Source: Eriocheir sinensis (taxonomy: Eukaryota > Arthropoda > Malacostraca > Decapoda > Varunidae). Taken from it: a DNA stretch of 64,000 nucleotides. Below the pieces are notes generated by a model. That model was not told the origin of the DNA. It did not search any database and worked only from the letters and a program-made list of their open reading frames with translations. Positions 11,017 to 24,621 of this stretch are shown here, piece after piece (within the stretch, counting starts at the first letter, position 1; every line of letters starts with the position of its first letter). A program made the position numbers and the translations under genes. The stretch lies in NCBI RefSeq assembly GCF_024679095.1, contig NW_026110784.1, positions 486,854 to 550,853 on the forward strand. The letters run 5' to 3'.

Positions 11017-11164
11017 GTAATCCTTCGCACTGGTCCCTGGGGCGTGAGTCTTGGAATAACAGGAAGGAAAAAAACATACACACTTTCTTTTGCAGGATAT
11101 TAAAAGTAAAAGAAATATTATGGATGAAGACACTCACTTTGCGGGATAATAAGCATCGTCCCGT

Positions 11165-11245
11165 AGGCATACACGTTTTTTATATATTGTTTTACAGTAA
11201 AGGAGCAGCTCAGGGGCAAAACCAAACAAACAAATAAAAAACAAG
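11165..11245 (+). repeat. Dispersed repeat family A (partial)
   Basis: tattgttttacagtaaagga followed by gcagctcaggggcaaaacc matches the left half of family A. The gcccgctactcgctg end is missing. Confidence 0.55.
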
Positions 11246-11254
11246 TGATAGTAT

Positions 11255-11357
11255 GACAAGACTTCTGGACCATGAACGTGAAAAACTCATGAGAACCCGA
11301 TTAATCTCCTTTGTGGCTTAGTTGTTGTGGGAGCCAGAAGCGTCTGGGAATACATCA
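11255..11357 (-). mobile_element. Family B element, left arm only, minus strand
   Basis: In reverse this reads gtattcccagacgcttctgg, then ccacaaaggagattaatc, gggttctcatgag and acgttcatggtcc, so only the left half of family B is present. Confidence 0.7.
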
Positions 11358-11480
11358 AAAGGCGACTGTGCCGAGGCTGATTTTAGCTCAACACCTGAGG
11401 ACACCTTGATGACGTCAGGCCCACGATATGACATCACAGGGAAAACATGTAAACAAGCACGACAATCCAGCCAAGCCCGT

Positions 11481-11483
<3 letters not shown>

Positions 11484-11558
<75 letters not shown>

Positions 11559-11570
11559 ACACACACACAC
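11484..11570. repeat. (CA)n microsatellite
   Basis: CA run with two single-base interruptions, about 87 bp. Confidence 0.97.
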
Positions 11571-11800
11571 AGACAGCTCCAGTAGCTCAGTGGATAAAGC
11601 TCTGCCCTGTTAGGCTCCGGCCTGGCAGGCGGAGGTTCGAGCTCCGCTCAGGCTGAAATTTTTCAGCTTACAAGGAATGGTCACACCCCCCTTGAGCAAG
11701 AGGGACGGGGGTGTGGTGCGTGCAGGTCCCAGAAGTCCCCGAAGATCGACTGTAATGAGTCTTGCTCTAAATGGGGAGGATGTTGTCTGAATACTGGTGG
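11571..11800 (+). mobile_element. tRNA-derived SINE-like sequence (family S3)
   Basis: agtagctcagtggataaagc fits a pol III A box and ggaggttcgagctccgctc fits a B box with the correct spacing. The T-arm can pair (cggag/ctccg), but the segment between the boxes does not give a clean anticodon arm. A non-tRNA body follows, so it is best read as a SINE head. It follows the (CA)n tract directly. The downstream limit is uncertain. Confidence 0.5.
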
Positions 11801-11999
11801 GCTAATAAGAGGCGTGGCTTAGAGTTAAGTCCACGACAAGGGCGTAGGGGTAGCCAGAATAGTGTGATGTACTGTGCGACTTGCAAATCAATAACGGCAG
11901 AGTACATGACGGCAGATGAAGCGGTAATAATGACAGGCTTCGTGGAGGGCGTGGACGAGAGGGCAGCGCAGGGAGGTGGTGGTGAGTGTAGAGCCCTGG

Positions 12000-12450
12000 G
12001 ACTCGTATTCTCAAAGGCTTCGGGCTCTTGGTACGATACTTTTCTAAGGCAACAGGAATAATGCGTCGGGTTCTCAAGCGTGTTTTGCCTGTTCATGGCG
12101 TAGAAATCTTGCAAAATTACCGCCAGAAATATGGAAACACCATGGAAATCCCAAAACGTCTACGAGAGCCTCTTGAAATTGAGATCCCAAGGCCTCGAAA
12201 CGTTTGAGAACGTGGGTCCTGGGAAGGTATTCTCAGACACTTCCACCTCTCACACCATCTATTTCCCAAGGCCACAAAGCAGATAAGTCGGGTTCTCATG
12301 GGTATTTTTAACGTTCACGGTGCAGAAGCCTTGTCAAACTATCACTAGACTCAAAAAACTACCCATGGCAATACCCACAACAACCTCCACGATAGTTTAA
12401 TCAAATGTGGGAGAGTGAGCCCCGAAATGTTTGAGAATATGGGCCTTTGA
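12000..12450 (+). mobile_element. Two tandem family B elements
   Basis: The first copy runs from cgtattctcaaaggcttcgg (about 12,005) to cgaaacgtttgagaacgtgg (about 12,215). The second runs from gtattctcagacacttcc (about 12,229) to cgaaatgtttgagaatatgg (about 12,445). Both show inverted ends and the full internal order. They are different subtypes, so head-to-tail insertion is likelier than recent duplication. Confidence 0.8.
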
Positions 12451-12528
12451 CTCCGGTGACTTCGTGCGTGCGTCTCAGGAACATCATGCGAACGGAAGGA
12501 ATAGTCGATTATTTCCTGACAGCTACGA

Positions 12529-12529
<1 letters not shown>

Positions 12530-12611
<82 letters not shown>

Positions 12612-12632
12612 CACACACACACACACACACAT
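12530..12632. repeat. Compound (GT)n-(GA)n-(CA)n microsatellite
   Basis: GT run of about 40 bp, GA run of about 38 bp, then aat and a CA run of about 24 bp. Confidence 0.97.
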
Positions 12633-12636
12633 ATAT

Positions 12637-12990
12637 ACGGTGGTTGAATGGATAGCGTGACGGCGCCGCGATCAGGACGACGCGAGTTTAATCCCCGCCC
12701 GGTGCCACCAAGCTGGGATTTTCAGCCGCCGCCGAGTGGCTTAAAACACCCACATGCTGTCCAGAAGACCACCTATCAGCGGACTCAAGATTCTAGGATT
12801 AAAGATGAGATCCGGGAGGGTAGCATGAGCCAGTGCAAGATGGCGCCACTATAAACACTCGCCTGCGCCAGAACGGGCTGGGCCGACCATCAGGCCCTAC
12901 CCGGAAGAAGCCTTGGGCCGACCATCAGGATCCACCGGAAGAAGCCTACCGGAACAATAGGCCACGACGTAAAAAATAGAAAAACAATAA
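12637..12990 (+). mobile_element. tRNA-derived SINE (family S1)
   Basis: The head ggtggttgaatggatagcgt (A box, diverged) is followed by gagtttaatccccgcccggt (B box), then gccgagtggcttaaaacacc, agaccacctatca and gcaagatggcgccactataa. Part of the right portion, around ggccgaccatcagg, is present twice. The A/T-rich tail is near 12,975-13,000. Confidence 0.88.
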
Positions 12991-13064
12991 TAATAATAAA
13001 AAACTCCCGATCAGGTACCAAATATTTCCACTTAAACTTCAATATCCTTATAAATCATGTCCTC

Positions 13065-13790
13065 TTAAGACCACACTAACTACCGCAATAATCAATCCAC
13101 CAAACATCAACACTGGAAAGACACAACAGCTAAACATTCATTAGTAACTACAACATCCTTTCAGTATTCTTATGGGAACTATAGAGTCAGTGGACCGCTT
13201 CTTCCTTCACGTTAGCACTTAGACCTCATTCAATAAACATCAACACCAGAAAGACATAACCGGTATAGGAAATTCACACATGTCTACAGCATTAAGTAAG
13301 TGTGTTTATCCTCCCTAGTGTCTGTGTTACGCTTCTTCATTTACATTAACATAATTATACCTCGGCTTCTTTACCCCACAAAACATCAACACCAAAAAAA
13401 GACAACTGACGAACATTAACTCGTAACTACAACATAGTATGTTTATGATTCCCAGAGTTTGTGTTACGCTTCTTCATTGACGTTAACACAATCATACCTC
13501 GGCTTCTTTACCCCACAAAACATCAACATCAAAAAAAGACAACTGGCGACCATTAACTCGTAACTACAATATAGTATGTTTATGATTCCCAGAGTTTGTG
13601 GAACGCTTCTTCATTGACGTTAACATAATCATAACTCGGCTTCTTTACCCCACTAAACATCTACATTAAGAAATATACAACTTCCAGACGTTCACTCGTA
13701 ACTACAACATCCTTTCAGTGCTTTTATGCGCCCCAGAGTGAGTGGAACGCTTCTTCAGTCACGTTGTCATATTCATTAAAATGCGTGAGG
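13065..13790. repeat. Tandem repeat, unit about 137 bp
   Basis: cgcttcttca recurs at 13,330, 13,467, 13,604 and 13,748, with a diverged unit marker near 13,196. Units share cataattatacctcggcttc, ttaccccacaaaacatc and taactacaacat. About five units; the central ones are most alike. Confidence 0.9.
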
Positions 13791-13994
13791 TGGCGACATT
13801 ATTCAGGCAGAGAGGCGAGGAAGGGAGGAGAGGAGAGCGTGGCGGCGGCACAGCTCGTGTTGACACACCACTGTGACCTCTAGACAAGCGAAGCCGGTGA
13901 CTCGGCAGAACCTGATGTGCTCGCCGTGAACCCGCTTGTCGTATGAACCAGGAAAGTCCGCTCTCCTTTTCCTTCACATCTGGAGCAAACGGCG

Positions 13995-14413
13995 GTATTG
14001 TTAGACGCTGCCACCCCGCACATCAACTATTCCCAAAGGCCAAAATCGGGAGATTAATCGGGTTCTATCGAGTGTTTTTAGGTTCACAGTACAGAAGAAG
14101 GGTCAAACCACCACCAGGCTGATACAACTACCGTTGGAAATGCCCAAAACTCCTACGAAAGCCTTGTCAAATATATGTTTCTTAGGTTCATGATACAGAG
14201 GAAGGGTCAAACTACCACCAGGCTCATACAACTACCGTTGGAAATGCCCAAAACTCCTACGAAAGCCTTGTCAAATATGTTTCTTAGGTTCATGGTACAG
14301 AGGAAGGGTCAAGCTACCGCCAAGGTCATAAAACTACCCCTAGAAATGCTTAAACTTCTACGAAAGTCTTGTCAAATAGGTGTGCTTGGGCGCCGAAATG
14401 TTTGAACACATGA
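13995..14413 (+). mobile_element. Family B element with internally triplicated segment
   Basis: A family B left portion is followed by a roughly 105-115 bp segment present three times in tandem: ttaggttca(t/c)ngtacagag, agggtcaaactaccaccagg, ctcctacgaaagccttgtc. The element then closes with cgccgaaatgtttgaacac near 14,405. Overall length is nearly twice that of the simple copies. Confidence 0.8.
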
Positions 14414-14426
14414 CCCATAGGCGATC

Positions 14427-15000
<574 letters not shown>

Positions 15001-15228
15001 TAATAGCTTGATGAAACAGATGGATAGATGTAATATTGATGGAGAGATGGAAAGATAAATGGAGATAATAGATTAATAGATTGATAGATAGATGCAATAC
15101 TAAAGGAGATATAGTAAGATGGTTGGAGATAGATAGATACAGGTAGAGTAATAGATTGAGAGATAGACAGATAGTATATTGGATAGATACAAAAATTGTA
15201 GACGTATATAGAGAGGTAATAAGACAGA

Positions 15229-15229
<1 letters not shown>

Positions 15230-15271
<42 letters not shown>

Positions 15272-15434
15272 AGACTAATTCTGGACTATGATAGCAGGGA
15301 AGTAAAGTTTTCGAGTCTACTTAGTCCTGAATTAGGAGTCCACTGCCAGGCCCAAAACTTGTATTCTACGCGTAAAATGAGTTCAGAAACACCATTTATT
15401 TACCTTAGAGCGAGGGAGGGAGGGCGGGAGGGGG

Positions 15435-15482
<48 letters not shown>

Positions 15483-15660
15483 TAAGAAGGAAGGAAGGAA
15501 AAATGAAAGAATGAATGAGAGAACGAAAGAAAAAAGAAAAAGAAAGAAAAAGAGTGAGAAAAAGAAAGAAAAGAAAGAAAAAATCCGAAAGAAAAAAGAA
15601 AAAAAAGAGAATGAATGAATGCATGAGCGAGATAGTCACAGACAGAGAGACAGAGAGAGG
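15230..15660. repeat. (CA)n, (GA)n and purine low-complexity block
   Basis: (CA)n at 15,232-15,269, (GA)n at about 15,437-15,477, then AAAG/GAAA-rich sequence to 15,650. Confidence 0.9.
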
Positions 15661-15814
15661 TCGTGGAAAGGTCATAAACACTCGACAGCATGTAAGTCAA
15701 CTGGCCGGGGCTGAGAGATTGCAGGCAAGAGGGTAATGGAAGACGTAAGGGAGAGCGGAGGCTGAATATTCATGGCGGAGGGAAGGAAGAGGACCAGCCG
15801 GGAGAGACAAGCTG

Positions 15815-16385
15815 GGAGGACCGTTTTCTGGGACACTTTCGGCTCCCACAACTCATTCCCAAGGCCACAAAGAGGATTAATCGGGTTCTCAGGAGTATTT
15901 CTTTGGGTTCATGATACAGAAGAAGGGTCAGACTATAACTAGGCTCGTAAAACTACCCATGGAAATACTAACACAACCTCTACGTAGGCCCGTATTCTGG
16001 GACGCTTTCGACTCCCATAACAACTATTCTCCCAAGGCCACAAAAGGGATTGATCAGGTTCTCATGACCATTTCTTGAGGTTCATGATACAGAAGAAGGG
16101 ACAGACTACCACCAGGATCATAAAACTAACCACCATCCAGAAGAGGCAAGCTAGGAGGACCGTATTCAGGGACGTTTTCAGCTCCCACAACAACTAATTC
16201 CCAAGGCCACAAAGGAATTAGTCAGGTTCTCATGAGTGTTTCTTTACGTTCATGGTGCAGAAGCATTGTCACACTATCATTAGGTTCATAGAAATATCCA
16301 TGGAAACATTAACACAACCTCTACGAAAGCCTTATCAAATGTGAGAGTGTGAGCCCCGAAATGTTTGAGAATATGGATTTGATCT
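15815..16385 (+). mobile_element. Three consecutive family B copies
   Basis: Left-half landmarks (gacactttcggctcccacaa, ccaaggccacaaag, gggttctca) repeat at about 15,830, 16,005 and 16,170. Only the third copy runs through to the right terminus, cgaaatgtttgagaatatgg, near 16,357-16,376. The first two lack that right terminus. Confidence 0.75.
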
Positions 16386-16464
16386 CTCTCTGATTATCTT
16401 CATATCTGTCAGTCTCACTTGCATCAGAATCACGGCGCTCCACAAATACGTCACGATATAACAC

Positions 16465-16850
16465 TGCCTTTACCCTTAATACACGCCATATATCTGCATT
16501 ACTCAGCCTCAACTAACCTTCCCTTGTACTAACGCTGCCTATACTCTTTAATACATGCCATTTTCCTGCATTAACTAACATCAACATAGCTTCCCTTATT
16601 CCCAACAATGTCTTTAGTATTAATGCACGTCATTTGTCTGCATTACTTGACCTAAACGTAACTTCCCATTCTCTAACTGCCTGTACTCTCAATTTACGCC
16701 CTTTGTCTACATACCCTAACGTCAACATAGCTTTTTAATACACACCATTTTCCTGCATTCCTTGGCCTCAATGTAACTTCCCTTTGTCTAACACTGTCTC
16801 TGATCTTTGTACTCGTCATTTCTCCGCTTCCCTTTCTCTCTCGGGTAACT
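16465..16850. repeat. Degenerate tandem repeat, unit about 70 bp
   Basis: cgccatatatctgcattac, tgccattttcctgcattaac, cgtcatttgtctgcattac, caccattttcctgcattcc and relatives recur between 16,485 and 16,815. Each is followed by (a)acttcccntt. Confidence 0.7.
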
Positions 16851-17539
16851 TAGGGTCGGAGGGTCGCGCCAGGCCATCCATCCGTCTCTCCACACAGCGG
16901 CCCAGCGATCAGTCACCAGGTTTGTCCCTCTGAGCACACACGCCATTACCCACCCTCGGAGCTCTGTACACGCCGGACCTGCTCTCCCTTGGTGCAAAAA
17001 ATGTAGGATGATGATTATGGAGTGTCAGTGGATGGTAAGAATTGAGCCTTTACTAAGAACGTTGGGAAGAAATGATGACAAGAATTCTACCTTTACAAAA
17101 ACGTGGGAAAGCTAATTCAAAAGGGCCAGGAGATACGTTAAGAGTACTTCCTTTACACAAAATCAAGATGAAGTAACTCGTACACTAATCCGCTGTTAGC
17201 GATACAGGAAACGAAACCACAATGGGAAATCACACGCAAGACGCTCCTCCACACACATACACGCACGCAACTCTATGAATGATATCACACGCAAATCACT
17301 AATCCGTAAAGAAACGCAGACAAGACGCTCAACCACACTCACAAAAAACGCACACAACACGCGACTCCACCAATAAAATCACACGCAAATCGCTGATCCA
17401 GAAAAAAAAGAAAAACTGGAAGACCACTGAAGCCAATCATCAAATCAACTGAATCCCGAAATTATCTTAATGATCATCTCAGTATGAGCTCTAAACTTAC
17501 TAAGGGAAGGAAACACAACAATTGGATCGCCTTATTTTT

Positions 17540-18945
17540 GCACGAATCAGTTGACAATCAGTCTTTACAATACGCAAGACAAAATTCATCAGTCTAGTGT
17601 ACTGCTGCAGATGGGTTCCAAGGCAGGCAAGCAACTCCATTCCTTTGTTCACGAGTCAGCCAAGGAAACAACACAGCAATTGGAACGCCTTATTATTGCA
17701 CATCAGTTGGCAGTCAGTCTTTACAATACGCTAGACAAAATTCATCAGTCTAATGTACTGCTGCAGATGGGTCCCAAGGCAGGCAGCTCCATTCCTTTGT
17801 TCACGAGTCAGCCAAGGAAACAACAGACTATGGAAGGCCTTATCATTGCACACCAGTTGGCACTCCTTACACCAGCAGTCCTTCCACCACGCTGGTCAAG
17901 AGTATCAACAACAATATCAGCCCGAGTGTAGCGCCTCAGGTGGGTCCCGAGACAGTCACTTAGGCACCCTTGCCTAAGAATCGAAGGAAACGCAGCATAT
18001 AAGAAGTCTGTTAGCCCGCATGAGTTCCCAGTCAGTCCTTAAACCACGCTAGTCAACGCCCCCATCATCATCAGTGTAGTAGTGTATCGCTGAAGGTGTG
18101 TCTCGAGGAAGGCAACTACGCGCCTTTGTTTACGAATAAGGCCAAGAGAATACAGCATTTGGAGACCTTGGTTACCTGGCATCAAGTAGCAGTCAGCCCT
18201 TACCACCACGCTAGTCAACAGCATCAACATAACCATCAGGCCGAGTGTATCGCTGCAGGTAGGTCCCGAGGGTGTCAGATCCATCACCTTAGTTTACGAG
18301 TCAGCCAAGGAAACGCAGCATATGGAAGACCTTGGTTACCTCGCATCAGTTCAGTCCTTACACACACGCACACTATATAGTCAATACCACAATCATCAGT
18401 TAGACTCCTTCGTTTATGAATGGAGAAAGAAACAGACAATATGGAAGGCGCTGGTTACCCCTCATCAGCTGGCACTCAGTTCTTACACGACACACACACT
18501 ATATAGTCAATACCACCACCAACAGTTACGCTCCTTCGTTTATGAGTTGGAGAAGGAAACGGACTATATGGAAGACACTGGTTACGCCTGTCAGTTGACA
18601 GTCAGTTCTTACACCACACACACACCACAATCAATTACTCTCCTTCATTTATAATTGGAGAAGGAAACAGACTATATGGAAGGCGCTGGTTACGCCTGTC
18701 AATTGACAGTCAGTTCTTACACCACACACACACACCACAATCAATTACTCTCCTTCATTTGTAATTGGAGAAGGAAACAGACTATATGGAAGGCGCTGGT
18801 TACCTTCATAAGTTGGCTGTAAGTTCTCAAATCAATACAGACACCATCACAATCATCACCCTGAGTGTAGCGCTGCAGGTGGGTGTCCCGGGCAGGCAAC
18901 TCCACGTTCGTGAGTCGGCCGCGGGAGAGAGAGAGAGGAGGCTGC
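17540..18945. repeat. Long degenerate tandem array, unit about 155 falling to about 110-125 bp
   Basis: cagtc(a)gt(c/t)cttacna recurs near 17,559, 17,714, 17,877, 18,033, 18,191, 18,352, 18,478, 18,606 and 18,712. Units also share gctgcaggtgggtcc, cacgagtcagccaagg and aaggaaacagactatatgg. Units on the right lost part of the left-type unit and are more alike, which suggests a newer sub-array. Confidence 0.88.
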
Positions 18946-19044
18946 CATGAGGTCACGCCATTGAAACTCCACAATATCAGGATTATCTTGGAACCAGTTC
19001 TCGGAATTGGTGGTCAGTTGCCCTCACCTCTCACCCCCACGGAG

Positions 19045-20585
<1,541 letters not shown>

Positions 20586-20719
20586 AATAATAACGAGGGA
20601 AAAATGGGAAGAATAAAGAAATAAAAGAAAGTCAACAAGATCACATTCCAACACTGTACCCGATTCCTTTCCTTCCGTACTCCTTTGTTTTTGTCTGTGC
20701 GTGTGTGATGTTGTATTAC

Positions 20720-20790
20720 CAACAGTAGTAGTAGTAGTTGTAGTAGTAGTAGTAGTAGTAGTAGTAATAATAGCAGTAGTAGTAGTGGAG
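20720..20790. repeat. (GTA)n microsatellite
   Basis: GTA triplets with a few interruptions. Confidence 0.9.
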
Positions 20791-20873
20791 AGACAAAATA
20801 AGACAAAAAAATATATAAATAATGTTAGACTACAATATATATCTTACTTATCTTTTCCTTTATCACTCTACAG

Positions 20874-21133
20874 AAACTGGTTTGCTGAACCCCCAAAGAG
20901 GTGCAACTCCTCACCTGACTTACGAGCACATTGTTTACCGTATTGTTACTGTCTATTCCGCCAAAGGTGAGAAAGGATCAGTGGAAGCCCGCCGCCACCT
21001 TCTACCTGACTACCTGAAGCGCCCAACCCCAACGGATCAACTGTCAATCAATTACCAGCACCAGAGCAGCCGTGCCCTTCCTCCGTCACCGTTGGGAGGA
21101 GCTACTTTTCAACGTGTTCTCACCTTGGGCTGA
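20874..21133 (+). other. Orphan open frame, possible exon, function unknown
   Basis: This non-repetitive island lies between microsatellites. A pyrimidine-rich stretch and tatcactctacag immediately precede 20,874, resembling a 3' splice site. aaaggtgaga at about 20,964 resembles a 5' splice site. The frame is open to a stop near 21,133 and codes a mixed-composition peptide (for example NPQRGATPHLTYEHIVYRI). I recognise no family. Either a small internal exon (about 20,874-20,966) or chance is possible. The island shows no similarity to other repeats in the window. Confidence 0.25.
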
Positions 21134-21235
21134 ATATAGCTTTCATCTTAACCCAGTTGCTGCAGGGATCATGTTTCTTAATGGTCCTTTAAGCAGAAAA
21201 ATGAGAAAAATCATCACTCACACAAACCATTTCAT

Positions 21236-21355
<120 letters not shown>

Positions 21356-21784
21356 GTAATTCTAAGTGAAAATTACTCTATACACATATGCTCGTTTTGC
21401 TTTATTATGCGAGAAATTGAGTGTTTAGGTGTGGCGGTTTGTGTGCTGGCAGGGGCTGCAGGGGCCATGTTGTGTAGGAGCAACAGCTGACTGACTGCCC
21501 AGGCGTGATGCCGCCAATCTGTAGCCTAGTGATAAACATTTGCATTTATTACAACATGGGGCTGCATTATCAACAAATAACACTTACTGAGTGACCAAAT
21601 AAATTACTGTGCGGGATAATCAAAGAAAAAAATACTCCGAACTTAACAATGGAACAGTTAGAAAAACGCTTTATGCAGACATGGCAACTCACAGCAAGGA
21701 ATGCCGACAGTCTGTTGAGGCGCGCGTAAACGTCGCACTGAGAAGTGTTTCCTGACTACACTTTATCGAAATAACCTCTGGAAA

Positions 21785-22837
21785 ATGCCCTTTACCTTCA
21801 CTAATATTGAATACTCAGACATGATGTTCATCTACGGATTCTGTAACGGTAGCTCCTGGGCTGCCGCACGAGAATACAGACAAAATATCCTGACAGAAGA
21901 CATCCTGACAGCAGAGTATTTTGCCGAGTTTTCCAGCACCTAAGAGATTTTGGAACTTTCCGGGAGTGCTTGCAACAGCTGAGCGTGCAGAAGGGCACAG
22001 GAAGGTAGGGGTGTTGTTCAAGCAGCATTAAGAAGCCCGAGCATAAGCACACGGAGGCTTTCATCGCGTCTGGGAGTTACGCATGTCAGCTTGGCGCACG
22101 CTGAGGAGAGAAGGCTTTCACCCGTACCATTTACACAAAACACAACACCTAAAACCAGAAGACCATGAAAAGAGACTGAATTTTGTCACTGGCTCCTTCA
22201 ACACCAACACCACAGCAACCACATTCTGTACACAGACGAGGCAACATTTACACGCCACGGAGTAACAAACACTCACAATGATCACTGGTGGGCAAAGGAA
22301 AATCCACACCAAACTGTTGAAAGCAACTTCCAGCATCGCTTCTCCGTAAACGTTTGGTGTGGCATTGTGGATGACCTACTTCTTGGACCTTTCATTTTCG
22401 AGGGGCGCCTAACAGGGGACGTCTACCATGACTTTTTGAGAGATGAGCTTCCTCTCCTTCTGACAGAAGTTCCACTACACATTTATGAACATCTCATACT
22501 ACAACAGGATGGTGCACCACCACACTCCAGTAAACGAGTCAAGGAATACCTCAACCAGCTATTTCCTGAGAGGTGGATTGGTCGAGGAGGCCCTCAGCAA
22601 TGGCCAGCGAGATCCCCTGACCTAACACCACTGGATTTCTACTTATGGGGTCACATGAAGTCTTTGGTGTACAAGAATAAACCGCATTCAAGAGAACAGC
22701 TAATTCAGCGGATCCAGGAAGTGACACAGGAAATAAAGAACAACAGACCAATGCTGAGGAGGGTGACGACATCGGTCCTGGATCGAGCAAGGAAGTGTAT
22801 TGAGTGTGAAGGCTCTCACTTTGAACACTTGTTGTAA
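21785..22837 (+). pseudogene. Mariner-superfamily transposase, DD41D-type, frameshifted
   Basis: The product would be a cut-and-paste transposase. The N-terminus (from ATG at 21,785) has the FxNxEYxDMxFIYGFCNG-type helix-turn-helix opening found in DUF4817-type mariner proteins. The catalytic core is intact in the last frame: D in YTDEATF (22,235), D in LQQDGAPPH (22,508) and D in LDFYLWG (22,634). Counting codons gives 90 residues between the first two acidic residues and 41 between the last two, hence DD41D rather than the classic DD34D. The frame shifts at least four times (near 21,880, about 22,000, about 22,075 and about 22,195), with stops at about 21,940 and 21,996. It is therefore non-functional, although the C-terminal 210 or so codons to the TAA at 22,835 are open. 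Confidence 0.88.
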
Positions 22838-22859
22838 GGTGAGTTATCACACTGGCGTT

Positions 22860-23059
22860 CAGTGTTGCCAACTCAAAATTTTCAAATCCGCTAGGATGGC
22901 CTAAAAAATCCGCCAGATGACAAGTGAAGCAATAGAAATTTGCCGCTAGATTGGACTTGAAAATCCGCCAGTTACTCTTGTCAATTTTAAGATTTTTCCC
23001 GCTAGATAACATGCAATTCCGCCAGATCTAGCGGAAAAACCGCTAGAATGGCATCACTG
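22860..23059. mobile_element. 200 bp hAT-type MITE nested in the mariner
   Basis: The ends are CAGTGTTGCCA and, on the opposite strand, CAGTGATGCCA (one mismatch in 11). Both sides carry the identical octamer ctggcgtt (22,852-22,859 and 23,060-23,067). An 8 bp target duplication and CAG-starting TIRs are the hallmarks of hAT elements. The interior holds repeated ccgctag/ctagcgg and tccgccag motifs and no coding frame. It is therefore non-autonomous and younger than the mariner copy it interrupts. Confidence 0.93.
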
Positions 23060-23502
23060 CTGGCGTTTAAACACTACACTGTGTCAACTGTCACAGCCCC
23101 ACAGTGAGCGCAGTGAGTTGCCATGTCTGCATAAAGCGTTTTTTCTAACTGTTCCATTGTTAAGTTCGGAGTATTTTTTTCTTTGATTATCCCGCACAGT
23201 AATTTATTTGGTCACTCAGTAAGTGTTATTTGTTGATAATGCAGCCCCATGTTGTAATAAATGCAAATGTTTATCACTAGGCTACAGATTGGCGGCATCA
23301 CGCCCGGGCAGTCAGTCAGCTGTTGCTCCCTACACAACATGGCCCCGCAGCCCCCGCCAGCACACAAACCGCCACACCTAAACACTCAATTTCTCGCATA
23401 ATAAAACAAAAACGAGCACATGCGTATAGAGTAATTTTCACTTAGAATTACCTGATATATCATCTCTCAAAGTATTTACCATAACTCGTGGGACACCCTG
23501 TG

Positions 23503-23672
<170 letters not shown>

Positions 23673-23680
23673 ATATATGT

Positions 23681-23948
23681 TATACACGGTAAAGCACAAA
23701 TTTGGCCCTTCGTTGCTACACGGTAAAGCCACAAATTTGGCTGAGCTCACGGTAAAGCCACAATTTGGCCTGTCGTACACGGTAAAGCCAATAATTTGGC
23801 CCGTCGTTGCTACACGGTAAAGCCACAATTTGGCCTGTCGCTGCTACATGGTAAAGCACAAATTTGGCCCGTCGCTGCTACACGGTAAAGCCACAAATTT
23901 GGCCCGTCGCTGCTACACGGTAAAGCCACAAATTTGGCCCGTCGCTAC
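23681..23948. repeat. 34 bp minisatellite, about eight units
   Basis: cacggtaaagccacaaattt and ggcccgtcgctgcta alternate, with units starting near 23,685, 23,719, 23,750, 23,780, 23,813, 23,847, 23,881 and 23,916. The rightmost units are nearly identical and the left units carry deletions. Confidence 0.93.
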
Positions 23949-24257
23949 TGGGTTAATGGCGCGTAGCTAAAGGAGTGGAAACCTAACAGCAGGGATACTA
24001 AGATAAATATAAACCTGAATATATTGCCCGATAAATCATTCTCACTTGCTTTTTATAATTGAAAGTTAATTATATAACGGGCGTCAACGTCAATAAAAAC
24101 ATCCAATTCTGCGACCCGTTTTATCAGTCTCAAGCGAACTCAATATACGGATTTTATTGCACTATAAATAAAAAAACTGTATGCAATTTATGTGTGTTTT
24201 CCGTCATGCATATTCAGGGAGAGGAGCCTGCGCGGACATTTTCATATTTTGTGAAGG

Positions 24258-24258
24258 T

Positions 24259-24318
<60 letters not shown>

Positions 24319-24330
24319 ACACACACACTA
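24258..24330. repeat. (CA)n microsatellite
   Basis: CA run of about 72 bp with one CCA interruption. AT-rich sequence without recognisable content fills about 24,330-24,540. Confidence 0.97.
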
Positions 24331-24621
24331 TCATCCGCCCGAAATAGCTACTTATTTTTTTTTATTTAGTGCAATTTTTACGTAAGTTTTAACATCTAAT
24401 AAATCACTTAATTTTCACATTAGAAACTTAATACTTGAGGAAAGCATGCAGAAACATCTTAATTTTACTCAACAAAAGCAAAATATTCATTTTTCTATAT
24501 ACAAGCACAACTTATTTTGGTTGAATTCCGATGTCACTATTGCCGCAGCACGTCTTGCCGGCTATCTGGCCCTCGTCCCTGAACAATCACTTTAGCCTTT
24601 TGGCTTGTGACTTAGCCCCGG

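Noticed and set aside
11571..11655. Functional tRNA gene
   Set aside because: A and B boxes are good but the anticodon arm and acceptor do not fold cleanly. It is better read as a SINE head.
23681..23948. CRISPR array (34 bp units)
   Set aside because: There are no unique spacers: the whole unit repeats. It is a minisatellite in eukaryotic DNA.
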